A stretch of DNA of 37,902 nt from a virus, in the IMG/VR virus record IMGVR_UViG_3300045918_000235, positions 1-37,902 of that record; one strand, written 5' to 3'. Shown in pieces: positions 6,640 through 14,774 of this stretch. Below the pieces are notes generated by a model. That model saw only the letters and a list, made by a program, of their open reading frames with translations, was not told the DNA's origin and searched no databases. The first letter of the stretch is position 1, and every line of letters starts with the position of its first letter. Made by a program: the position numbers and the translations under genes.

Positions 6640-7793
6640 GTAGACTCGACGATGTAATGGAGGCTGAAGAATCGGCTGAACCAACAGGAACTGCAAGTAA
6701 TGGTGATAGAATGTCTTCTATAATGGAAGATGATTATGAAACACCAACTAATGAACCGTCTGAACCAGAAGAAGATGGTATAGAAGATGAGCAAATACCA
6801 TCATCTGAAAAACCTAAAATAGAAAAAAAGAAAGAACCAAAAGAAGGTTCTGAAGAAAATACTGAAGAAGAAAATGAAGAAGAAAATGAAGTAAAAAAGG
6901 AAGAACCAAAACCTACAGATAAAAAAAAGATAAAGTTCAAGGTTGATGGTCAAGATGTAGAGGAAGAAGTATCTGAACAAGATTTAATAAATAATTATTC
7001 TGGACAGAAAGCAATACAGAAAAGATTTAATGAGATAGATAAGATTAAAAAAGAACATGCTGTAAAAGAAGAAAACTTCCAGAAAGAATTTAATTATATT
7101 AAGCAAGAGATGCAAGATGTAAGAGCATCATTTAGTAATGCAATTGATGATTTTACAAAAACCGGATCAGTCAAGGGAAATCCTACAGAAGGGATATTTA
7201 ATTTGCTTGACAACTTGGGTCTTGATACGAAAGAATATGATAAGTTGCTATTTTCACACTATATACCAGAAGTTGCGAGATTCTTGGATATGGATGAAAA
7301 TGCAAGAGAAGCGTTTATGCTTAAGAAAGAGAATGGTTGGCTTCAGAAAGGAAGAGACAAACTAGAGAATGAAAGGAAACAGACCGCTGAACAACGGCGC
7401 AAACTGGAAGAAGAAAATTCTCTTAAACGTCAAAACGGAATTTCAGAAGAATCATTTAAAGAGCTTAAGGATGAATTAGAAGGAAAGTTTGACTTAAAAG
7501 GTTTAACTACTGAACAAGTCATTCAATGGTCTAAAGAGAAACCTGCTTATACTAGAGCTGAAAGCATAGCTGAAAAGATTCCTGGATCTGACATCGTAAA
7601 AATTGCTAAGATTCTTCTCGAGTTTCCTAGCACTACTGATGAATGGATGCTTGAACAATTAGGCTATAAAGAAGTAATAGCAAAGAAGACTATCGATAGT
7701 ATCAAAGGAAAGATACCACCTAAACCTGCTTCAAAAAAGGTATCAGAAAACGAAGAAGACGATGAATTTTTTAAAAACTTTAGAAGGAGATAG
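6636..7793 (+). CDS. Scaffolding protein
   Basis: 385 residues beginning at a GTG that overlaps the portal stop (GTGA); AAGGAG lies seven bases before it. The N-terminal third (to about residue 100) is extremely acidic and Lys-rich, with almost no hydrophobic residues. The middle (about 125-270) is predicted coiled coil (runs of E, K, Q and R), and the C-terminus is short, charged and helical. A charged, coiled-coil protein between portal and coat is the standard scaffold that directs prohead assembly and then leaves. The function is inferred from position and composition. Confidence 0.8.
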   Translation: MSRLDDVMEAEESAEPTGTASNGDRMSSIMEDDYETPTNEPSEPEEDGIEDEQIPSSEKPKIEKKKEPKEGSEENTEEENEEENEVKKEEPKPTDKKKIKFKVDGQDVEEEVSEQDLINNYSGQKAIQKRFNEIDKIKKEHAVKEENFQKEFNYIKQEMQDVRASFSNAIDDFTKTGSVKGNPTEGIFNLLDNLGLDTKEYDKLLFSHYIPEVARFLDMDENAREAFMLKKENGWLQKGRDKLENERKQTAEQRRKLEEENSLKRQNGISEESFKELKDELEGKFDLKGLTTEQVIQWSKEKPAYTRAESIAEKIPGSDIVKIAKILLEFPSTTDEWMLEQLGYKEVIAKKTIDSIKGKIPPKPASKKVSENEEDDEFFKNFRRR

Positions 7794-7795
7794 TT

Positions 7796-9172
7796 ATGAG
7801 TTCTGGAAATGCTTGGTCACTAAGTACACAAAGTGATCGTTTTAAAATTAAATATGGTAAATTAGCTGAAAAAGTTTTCAATGCTGGAAACCCTATCACT
7901 ATGCAAGTTCCTGTTAAGAATGACTTCATAGGTAAGTCAATGATTGAAGATAATCCATTAGGGTTTTCTGGATCAGTTGGTTCACGTATTATGCCAAAAT
8001 CAAATGTTGGTAACTATGCTAATAGTACATTAGTATCTAAGAAAATTTACGCTACAGTAATTGTAGACCGTGAATCTATGAAAGCTTCATCTACTACTGA
8101 AGGTGCTTTCTTTAAATTTATGGATAAACCAGTTAAAGATGCTATGGAATCATTTGATAGAAATAAATCAAGAATGTTCTTTGGTGACGGTTCAGGTATT
8201 CTTGCAAAAGGTGCTGCTAGTACAACTGCTGATGTAGTTTCTATTGCTGCTTCTGGAACATTTGGAACACCTGGTTATGTTCCTGCTCACTACTTAATCC
8301 CATTAAATTCAGCTGGTCAATTCCATGATGCAAACTTTGAAGAAAAAGATTTTGTTCAAATTGTAACTGGAATTACTGGTGTTGATAACTCTGGTGGAAC
8401 TTCAGAAGGTGGTGATTCTGGTGTTAATTTATTAGAAGTAATTGAAGTTAACCCTGCAACTAAGTCAATTAAAGTTGTTGGTACCTCTGCAGTTCTTGCT
8501 GCTCTTGCAGCTGCTGCAGTAACTACTCCAGGAACTGGTGAACTTCCAGCTAACGCTGCAATCGTTATGCAAGGTTCTTATATGGGAGATTTTACTGGAT
8601 TAAGATTAGTTTCTAATCTTTCTGCTGCATTTGATGCAGGAACAGCTGGTCTTTCTCTATATGGAATACCTGTTCAAAGACGTTGGAAAATGCATGTTGT
8701 TGATGCTCAAGCCGGTGGAGCAAGTGGGGCACTTTCTACTGCATTATTAAACCAAGTTGCTATTGCTGTTGAAAAGAAATGTGGAAAAGCAATTACTTTA
8801 CTAGCAGCTTCTTACGAACAATATACAAAACTTCTTGATCTTTCTGAGTCAAACAAAAGATATACAACTGTTATGCCAGCTGCAGCTAACTTTAAAAAAG
8901 CTATCTACGGATTTGAAGCAGTTGAATATATGTCAACTACTGGTGCAGTACCTGTTATTGCTGACCGTATGATCAAAGCTGATGAAATTTGGTTCCTTAA
9001 TAAGAACTTCATTGAATACAGACTTAGACCAGATGGAGCTAAATGGGCTGATGAAGATGGTACAGTATTCTTAAGAACTGGTTCAGATTCTTATGAAGCT
9101 ACTTACGCTTGCTATGGAGATTGCCAAATCTCTCCAAGTTATCACGGACACTTAAAAAATCTAGCTGCTTAA
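7796..9172 (+). CDS. Major capsid (coat) protein
   Basis: 458 residues with a very strong ribosome site (AGAAGGAGATAG). It follows the scaffold and is followed by the strongest terminator in the window, as expected for the most abundant product. An N-terminal arm is followed by a mixed alpha/beta body suited to an HK97-type coat, with an Ala/Gly-rich insertion at about 130-270. Codons look more selective than in neighbours (many GCT and CTT), consistent with high expression. P22-type coat is likely from context, but the family cannot be fixed by eye. Confidence 0.88.
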   Translation: MSSGNAWSLSTQSDRFKIKYGKLAEKVFNAGNPITMQVPVKNDFIGKSMIEDNPLGFSGSVGSRIMPKSNVGNYANSTLVSKKIYATVIVDRESMKASSTTEGAFFKFMDKPVKDAMESFDRNKSRMFFGDGSGILAKGAASTTADVVSIAASGTFGTPGYVPAHYLIPLNSAGQFHDANFEEKDFVQIVTGITGVDNSGGTSEGGDSGVNLLEVIEVNPATKSIKVVGTSAVLAALAAAAVTTPGTGELPANAAIVMQGSYMGDFTGLRLVSNLSAAFDAGTAGLSLYGIPVQRRWKMHVVDAQAGGASGALSTALLNQVAIAVEKKCGKAITLLAASYEQYTKLLDLSESNKRYTTVMPAAANFKKAIYGFEAVEYMSTTGAVPVIADRMIKADEIWFLNKNFIEYRLRPDGAKWADEDGTVFLRTGSDSYEATYACYGDCQISPSYHGHLKNLAA

Positions 9173-9183
9173 TAAGCAATAGT

Positions 9184-9210
9184 GGAAGGGCTTTACGCCC
9201 TTCCTTTTTT
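9184..9210 (+). terminator. Strong rho-independent terminator after coat gene
   Basis: GGAAGGGC (9184-9191), loop TTTAC, GCCCTTCC (9197-9204), then TTTTTT (9205-9210): an 8-bp G/C-rich perfect stem and U-tract. It ends the packaging/capsid transcript and would set a lower level for the fibre genes unless read through. Confidence 0.93.
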
Positions 9211-9236
9211 CTTTTATACTCTTTATAGAGGTATAG

Positions 9237-9878
9237 ATGTCAATTAGCAGTTCGGGTTCAGAATCTAAATATAATAGAGTTGTATCACTGACTTCTGGTA
9301 ATGGTGTTAAGGGAGATTCATCTGGAGATCCTTGCTTTGCTGAAACTAAACTTAGAATAGAGATAGTCGGTGTAGGGCCATTAAATACTGTAGATGTGGA
9401 AGGAAGAGTAAAATCATCTCCTAATTGGTATGTGATTACTACAGCAACTGGAGCTATAACTGGAACTGTAGATATATCTACATATGACTTTGTTAGATAT
9501 AGGGTTACAAACTCAGATGGAGTTGGAAGTATTCATGCTTCTGGATTTATATTAAACTCTATACCTAATAACATAACAGGGACATTTACACCATCTGGGC
9601 TTCGTGTAAGAATGAAGGTTACAAATATGATTGTAACTGACATAGTAACACCACTTCCATTAACGTCACTAGCATCAAGAAATTCAATTATTATTGAAAA
9701 TAAGGGGTTAGATCCTATTTTTATTGGAGAGATGGGTGTAACATCTATTGGTATAAATGAAGGGTGGGAGATATCTGCATCAGCATTTTTCTCAACAGAT
9801 GTAACAGATGCAATAGTTATTTATGCAATAGCTCCTACTGGAAAATCTGTTAATGTAAAAATATTGGAGCTAGCATAG
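9237..9878 (+). CDS. Probable virion decoration or fibre protein with shared C-terminal module
   Basis: 213 residues after AGAGGTATAG. The N-terminal part (about 1-105) is a Ser/Gly/Thr-rich beta domain. The C-terminal part (about 145-213) matches, residue pattern for residue pattern, the C-terminus of the gene at 10194: R..I.I.N.G...IFIGE followed by a Gly/Ser loop and a closing strand ending in K/R-I-x-E-x-A. Such small beta proteins downstream of the coat usually decorate heads or join fibres. The exact role is unknown. Confidence 0.65.
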   Translation: MSISSSGSESKYNRVVSLTSGNGVKGDSSGDPCFAETKLRIEIVGVGPLNTVDVEGRVKSSPNWYVITTATGAITGTVDISTYDFVRYRVTNSDGVGSIHASGFILNSIPNNITGTFTPSGLRVRMKVTNMIVTDIVTPLPLTSLASRNSIIIENKGLDPIFIGEMGVTSIGINEGWEISASAFFSTDVTDAIVIYAIAPTGKSVNVKILELA

Positions 9879-9879
9879 T

Positions 9880-10185
9880 ATGGCACTTACCTCGCCAACA
9901 TTTAAACCAATAATAAATACAGGTGCTTTAAACTTTTCTGTAATTGAAGAGAATACAGTATTAGGAAAATGTCAAATACTGCTTCCAGATGGAACAAGAT
10001 CATTTACATTAAGATCAAGAAGTACATGTACTCTTAATATATCACACTCATTAAGTGGTCCATATATAACTGTTAACCCAAAATGCTGTTTAACAATTGA
10101 TAACGTAGAATTTACTGGTAAAATATTATATATTGAAAGTAGTATCTCAGTCACGACGATTGAGACTTTAATAACCCATGGATAG
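9880..10185 (+). CDS. Small beta-rich structural protein
   Basis: 101 residues, starting one base after the previous stop; GGAG lies 10 bases upstream inside that gene. Short alternating hydrophobic strands (FTLRSRSTCTLNIS) and no charge clusters suggest a compact beta fold. It sits among fibre or decoration proteins and is probably part of the virion. No family is recognised. Confidence 0.6.
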   Translation: MALTSPTFKPIINTGALNFSVIEENTVLGKCQILLPDGTRSFTLRSRSTCTLNISHSLSGPYITVNPKCCLTIDNVEFTGKILYIESSISVTTIETLITHG

Positions 10186-10193
10186 GAGAAAAT

Positions 10194-10709
10194 ATGATTA
10201 CACTTGACGAGAAACTTCCTTTAGAATTTGCAGTAGACAAAGTGGACGCATCTGGATCAGTAGTTGCATTAGATTCAACTACTCTTGCAGCATTAGAAAG
10301 CGTAGTAGTTTCTGGTGAAGTAGAATTAGGGGCAACTACATTAGCAGCTCTTGAAAACGTAGTAGTAAGTGGAGAAGTTGAGCTAGGGGCAACATCACTA
10401 GCTGCTTTAGAAACTATTTCCACAATCGAAGGTGGTTTTGCTAATTGGAAAGCAACATCTCATGCTGCTTCTTCTACAGTTGGACAAATTGTAGCTACTC
10501 CATTAACTGGAAGAGTTGCTATTACTATACAAAACCTTGGTTCAAAAGATATTTTTATTGGTGAATCAAATGCAGTAACGGTATCAACAGGTATCAAAAT
10601 TGCTAAAGGTGTTGCATTCAGTGAAAAACTGGCAGCAGCAGCAAATATTTGGGTTATCTGTGCAAGCGGTGAAACTGCTAGCTTAAGAATTTCAGAATTT
10701 GCAGCATAG
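10194..10709 (+). CDS. Repeat-bearing virion protein with shared C-terminal module
   Basis: 171 residues after AGGAGAAAAT. Residues 25-80 hold three near-identical 19-residue units (ELGATTLAALENVVVSGEV type), the kind of repeat that forms a coiled or beta-helical shaft. Residues about 100-171 are the beta module also found at the end of the gene at 9237 (NLGSKDIFIGES core). The architecture of shaft plus knob suggests a short fibre or head appendage; this is inferred from composition and neighbours. Confidence 0.68.
   Translation: MITLDEKLPLEFAVDKVDASGSVVALDSTTLAALESVVVSGEVELGATTLAALENVVVSGEVELGATSLAALETISTIEGGFANWKATSHAASSTVGQIVATPLTGRVAITIQNLGSKDIFIGESNAVTVSTGIKIAKGVAFSEKLAAAANIWVICASGETASLRISEFAA
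10266..10433 (+). repeat. Three 57-nt coding repeats
   Basis: Three in-frame units of about 57 nt encode 19-residue copies. Copies two and three share longer exact DNA stretches than copy one, so copy number may have changed recently. Confidence 0.7.
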
Positions 10710-10717
10710 GAATATAG

Positions 10718-10930
10718 ATGAGTGAATTTGATGATATTACTTATGAAGAATTTATTCCTGAGTTGTCATCAGATCCAGTAAATGTAATGACAGAAGATTC
10801 TTGGATGCTCAGAGATGAGCATCCTGGAGTTCCAATAGGTTTACTTTTAAGCCTAACGCATACTAAAATGATTTATAAATTTAGTTACAAAACTCTGAGC
10901 GGAAAAATAGTTAGAATTAGAATGGAGTAG
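10718..10930 (+). CDS. Small acidic hypothetical protein
   Basis: 70 residues with AGGAATATAG before its ATG. The first half is very acidic (DDITYEEFIPE); the second half has short strands and a basic end (GKIVRIRME). No signal peptide and no membrane segment. It lies between two virion genes with gaps of 8 and 4 bases, so it is probably co-translated with them as a structural or assembly component. No family is recognised. Confidence 0.6.
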   Translation: MSEFDDITYEEFIPELSSDPVNVMTEDSWMLRDEHPGVPIGLLLSLTHTKMIYKFSYKTLSGKIVRIRME

Positions 10931-10934
10931 TTTT

Positions 10935-12656
10935 ATGGTAGATAACGTAACAGTAGAAGAGGCAGTATCTGGATCAGCAATAGCCGCTGATGATATAGCT
11001 GGAGTTAAACATCAGAGAGTAAAACTAACTCTAGGTGCAGACGGTATTAATGATGGTGATTTATCATCTACTAATCCAATGCCAATAGCTGGAGCAGTTA
11101 CAGTGAGTGGGGTAGCCAGTGCAGCTAATCAGGCAACTGAGATAGCGTCATTAGCATCGATAGATAGTAAGCTAACTTCACCCATATCTGTTTCATTTTC
11201 AGGTGGTGGATTAGCTACTGCAACAGAACAAACATCTCAAACAACAATTTTAAGTGCAATACAGACTAATACAGGAGTTACTACAGCAACTGCTCCTGCG
11301 ACTACTATGACAGGTGCTAAGGGTAGCTTAATATTCGGAGCGGTAACAACATCGGCACCAAGCTTTACAAACAACACACAAAACTCCCTGTCATTAACTA
11401 CAGGTGGACTTTTAAGAATAGATGGATCAGGGACAACTATTCCTGTTTCTAACTCCTCATTAACTACTATTGCTACTAACTCTGGTACTCAAGCAACAGC
11501 ATCAAATCAAACGTCAGTTATTGGTGCAAAAACAGCAGGAACAGCAGCATCTTCTTCGATGCTAGGTGGTGGAGTTTATTTAACTACTCCTCCAACTATG
11601 ACTAACAATCAACAAGCAGCAGTTCAAATGAACGTAAATGGAGCTATAAAAGTAGACGCCTCTGCAACTACAGGATTGAAAACACAAGTTGTAGACGGTG
11701 CAGGTGCAGTAGTAGGAACTACTAACTCAAACGGAATTATCGGACATAACGTCGCACTTACAGGAACAACTTTCATTTTTTCAACTGTTAATAGTTCAAC
11801 AGTACAACTTGCGGCATCGGCTACTTTTACAGGTGCTATTGAAACTGCAATTAATCAGCAAGCAGCTTCAATAAATTTGACGAGTGATCAGCCCGGAACG
11901 CTTATCATGCACCAATATATTGACGTAGTAGGTGCTTCAGAACTTCCTCCAATAGTTATCCCAGTAATAGCGGGAGAGAATACTAATAGAGCGATTACAG
12001 TAAATGGATCTTATATAAAGTTCACTTTTCAAAACACAGGGGCAGTAGCAACTACAACTTTCAACCTCTCAGTAGCATATGGGATTTTACCAGCGACTAC
12101 AGAATTAGGTAACGGAAACGTAGCTATAAATGAAATTGCAGGTGTAGCAACAACTCCACTAGTTAAAGGTGTTCAGGGTAATGGTTTTACAGTTCAACTT
12201 CTAAGTGAAGGTGGAAGAAATAAGATAAACTTTTTTATGGCAATTCCAGTAATCGCTACTAGTACAGAGTCATTGGTATCACTAACTTCGTATACTGATT
12301 TACTAGGTGCAGTTACAGCAACAACCACTCCAGCAGTTATTAATGCGGGGAAAGAATATCGATTAACTAGTATGACTATTTCATATATAGGAGTTACAGC
12401 AGAAACAACAGGTGAAATAAATCTAAGAGCGAATACGGCTGGCGTTGTTGCGATAACATCTCCAGTAGTAGCGTCTTGGTCAACGGGAAATAATGCTCGT
12501 GGCACAGCGGGTGAATCATTTGTCCACTCTTTAACTCTGGATCAAGAATTTTCAGCGGGTACAGGAATAGGTATTTCAATCATTGGTAGAAGTGCTACTC
12601 AAGCAGCTGCCAATGCAGGATATGTAAAAGTCACATTAACAGGTTATGAGTATTAA
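10935..12656 (+). CDS. Large Ser/Thr/Ala-rich fibre or appendage protein
   Basis: 573 residues following GGAG. The N-terminus carries a motif found in many phage fibre-associated proteins (GVKHQRVKLTLGADG, residues about 24-38, then NPMPI), probably the part that joins the particle. Residues about 60-260 are low in charge and rich in A, T, S and N with repeated NQATEIASL / NQTSVIGA-like units. The C-terminal half is a series of beta strands. No enzyme motif is seen. A host-surface or decoration role is inferred. Confidence 0.72.
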   Translation: MVDNVTVEEAVSGSAIAADDIAGVKHQRVKLTLGADGINDGDLSSTNPMPIAGAVTVSGVASAANQATEIASLASIDSKLTSPISVSFSGGGLATATEQTSQTTILSAIQTNTGVTTATAPATTMTGAKGSLIFGAVTTSAPSFTNNTQNSLSLTTGGLLRIDGSGTTIPVSNSSLTTIATNSGTQATASNQTSVIGAKTAGTAASSSMLGGGVYLTTPPTMTNNQQAAVQMNVNGAIKVDASATTGLKTQVVDGAGAVVGTTNSNGIIGHNVALTGTTFIFSTVNSSTVQLAASATFTGAIETAINQQAASINLTSDQPGTLIMHQYIDVVGASELPPIVIPVIAGENTNRAITVNGSYIKFTFQNTGAVATTTFNLSVAYGILPATTELGNGNVAINEIAGVATTPLVKGVQGNGFTVQLLSEGGRNKINFFMAIPVIATSTESLVSLTSYTDLLGAVTATTTPAVINAGKEYRLTSMTISYIGVTAETTGEINLRANTAGVVAITSPVVASWSTGNNARGTAGESFVHSLTLDQEFSAGTGIGISIIGRSATQAAANAGYVKVTLTGYEY

Positions 12657-12696
12657 GAGCTAATAACAGCTAATAAGAGATAATGGGAGATAATAT

Positions 12697-13023
12697 ATGG
12701 TAGTGAGTTATGATTCAACTTTAGTAGGAGTTCCGTATGTTAGATGCAGTAATGTAGCGATTCGCTATAAGGCTTCAGCATTACCATTGGTATTAGTAGA
12801 ACAAGAATGGGCAGTTAAACTATTAGATGGATCTATTGCAATACTGTCTACTCCAATAAGCTCATTTAGCTTTGAATTAGATCTAATAAATGAAGCTGTA
12901 TTAGATATTCCAATGATTAATCCAGACAGTGGTGAATTTTTAGGTGCTAATACAAATCTACAAGATACATTAATTGACATGGCATCTATTATTAGAGTTA
13001 AGCAATTAACATTTAATGTATGA
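12697..13023 (+). CDS. Small beta-rich structural protein
   Basis: 108 residues; GGGAG lies seven bases before the ATG. Alternating hydrophobic strands with few charges suggest a compact beta domain. It overlaps the next gene by the ATGA tetranucleotide. It sits within the fibre block, so it is probably a virion component. No family is recognised. Confidence 0.6.
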   Translation: MVVSYDSTLVGVPYVRCSNVAIRYKASALPLVLVEQEWAVKLLDGSIAILSTPISSFSFELDLINEAVLDIPMINPDSGEFLGANTNLQDTLIDMASIIRVKQLTFNV

Positions 13024-13235
13024 ATTATTTAAAAGAAGTTTTAATAGCATTTGATCAACTAGTTAATTCATTACTAAATGGATGGGCAGACGAAACTTTA
13101 AGCTCGAGAGCTTGGAGGACTAAATCTATCTTCTATCCAATTATAGATATAATGTTCTTTTTTGATCCTAATCATTGTCAAACAAGCTATGAGAGTGAGA
13201 AATTGCGCTTGCAATCTCCACCAGAAGAAAGATAA
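13020..13235 (+). CDS. Conserved small phage protein (IAxDQLxNxLLxG..DET(L/I)SSR type)
   Basis: 71 residues translated by stop-start overlap (ATGA) with the gene before. The N-terminal pattern IAFDQLVNSLLNGWADETLSSR (split here as IAFDQLVNSL and LNGWADETLSSR) and the ending with DPNHC...SYESE belong to a widespread family of small phage proteins often found near tail-fibre or lysis genes. I know the pattern from phages of Gram-negative bacteria but know of no established function. Some database names for it are unreliable. Confidence 0.72.
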   Translation: MNYLKEVLIAFDQLVNSLLNGWADETLSSRAWRTKSIFYPIIDIMFFFDPNHCQTSYESEKLRLQSPPEER

Positions 13236-13273
13236 TATTAATCATCACTAAGACCGCCGAAAAGGAGCGCAGG

Positions 13274-14743
13274 ATGTCAGAAACAATTCAAGGATCAAGT
13301 TCGTCAAAGTACATTAAAGAAATAGTTCCAGGGTATCAGGACTCTGGTGATTCAATGACTCATCAGTCAGTTCAAGATTTATGGTCAGGAAGAGGAGCAT
13401 CAGATGTATTAATACATGCTGTATATGCACCTTCATTGACTCCAGTAGCAATTGAAGCTGGATCAGTAAGAAGATTAATTAAAATTACAGGCCATGGAGC
13501 ATCTAAAGGAGACTTCATTAGAATATCTTCTGGAGTATCTAAATCAGAAGAAGTAACTATATTAAAAATAGTAGATGCTAACTCATTCATCATTTCAAAA
13601 GAAATAAATGCAGCTATTGGTGATACATTAATATTCTTAAAACCAGTAACTCCAACATATAATGAAGATGGATCATTGAACGTATCAATAGTTCCATCTC
13701 CAATAGCATATAAACTAGACGGAGTGGCTACAACTGTTAATAGAGATACAACTACTCCAGCAAATACTAGAGCATTACCTGTAGAAATTATGGGATCTAA
13801 CGGTACAGTTATTAACTTAACAGCTGGGGATATAAGTATCCAGTCATCTCATCTTGGAGTAAATTATGATTCTATTAGAATTGGTAATGGTAACTCTGAA
13901 CTAGATATAAATAATGCTGGTGAAGCATTAGTTCGTGATGGTGATGCAATCCAAGTACTAACTGATACAAAGACGCTAATAACAACTATTGATGGAAAAT
14001 TACCATCGCTAGGACAAGCAGTAAGTGGATCATCGATACCAGTTGTTCTACCATCTGCTCAAATTACAGCATTAACTCCTCCTGCTGCAATAACAGGTTT
14101 CGCATTAGAGACTGGAAATATTGCTGCGATTAAAACAAGTACTGATAAAATACCAGCACTGGGTCAAGCATTAGATGCTGGATCAGTACCAGTTGTTTTA
14201 ACAGCATCGCAAATTTCTACACTTACTCCATTGAGCTCTGTTGGTGTAAACAATTTTCCAGCAACTCAACCAGTTAGTATAGCATCATCTGTTTCTGTAA
14301 CGGGGACTTTTTATCAGGCTACTCAGCCTGTATCAGGAACATTTTATCAAGCAACTCAACCAGTCTCTATAGCATCTATGCCAAGTACTCCTGTAACAGG
14401 AACTTTCTGGCAAGCTACGCAACCAGTATCCATTGGTGGAAAAGCAAAAGCCAACCCTCCAATGAGAAATGATTATACAGTAACTTCTATTTTAACATCT
14501 GCATATGTTCAAGTAGTCGCATCAATGGCTTCAGCTTGTACCGAACTAGAAATATTCGACTCATCTGGACAGACGCTTGTATTAGCAGTTGGAGCAGCAG
14601 CTTCAGAAGTTGATCAAGTTATTATCATCCCAGGTGGAAATGGACGTATACCGCTTGCAATAGCTTCTGGAGCGAGAGTATCAGTAAAGGCTTTATCAGC
14701 AAGTGCATCGACTGGGGAACTAGATATTAACTTTTACAACTAA
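13274..14743 (+). CDS. Fibre protein with QATQPVS repeats
   Basis: 489 residues with a strong AAGGAG. The N-terminal 130 residues are a mixed domain probably used for attachment. Residues about 140-320 are beta strands with repeated LGQA...VPVVL elements. Residues about 326-388 hold four PATQPVS / FYQATQPVS / FWQATQPVS units, a repeat seen in many phage fibres. The last 95 residues form a terminal beta domain (ELEIFDSSGQTLVLAVG) with the same layout as the end modules of the genes at 9237 and 10194. It is likely a trimeric fibre. Confidence 0.75.
   Translation: MSETIQGSSSSKYIKEIVPGYQDSGDSMTHQSVQDLWSGRGASDVLIHAVYAPSLTPVAIEAGSVRRLIKITGHGASKGDFIRISSGVSKSEEVTILKIVDANSFIISKEINAAIGDTLIFLKPVTPTYNEDGSLNVSIVPSPIAYKLDGVATTVNRDTTTPANTRALPVEIMGSNGTVINLTAGDISIQSSHLGVNYDSIRIGNGNSELDINNAGEALVRDGDAIQVLTDTKTLITTIDGKLPSLGQAVSGSSIPVVLPSAQITALTPPAAITGFALETGNIAAIKTSTDKIPALGQALDAGSVPVVLTASQISTLTPLSSVGVNNFPATQPVSIASSVSVTGTFYQATQPVSGTFYQATQPVSIASMPSTPVTGTFWQATQPVSIGGKAKANPPMRNDYTVTSILTSAYVQVVASMASACTELEIFDSSGQTLVLAVGAAASEVDQVIIIPGGNGRIPLAIASGARVSVKALSASASTGELDINFYN
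14250..14436 (+). repeat. QATQPVS coding repeats
   Basis: Four in-frame copies of a (G-T-F-Y/W)-Q-A-T-Q-P-V-S type unit with unequal linkers. Synonymous codons differ between copies, so they are not a recent copy-and-paste expansion and are probably kept by selection on protein structure. Confidence 0.75.
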
Positions 14744-14757
14744 GTAGAAATACTTAC

Positions 14758-14774
14758 TGATCGGGAGATCACTT
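14758..14774 (+). promoter_or_regulatory. Ribosome site held in a small hairpin
   Basis: TGATC (14758-14762), loop GGGA, GATCA (14767-14771), just before the ATG at 14775. The Shine-Dalgarno GGGAG spans the loop and the first base of the 3' stem, so the fold would partly mask it. This may limit initiation until ribosomes finish the upstream gene. The stem is only 5 bp. Confidence 0.4.

Noticed and set aside
10151-10423. Leftward 90-codon frame opposite the repeat-bearing virion gene
   Set aside because: Mirror of the tandem repeats in the real gene; no ribosome site and the wrong strand for the block.
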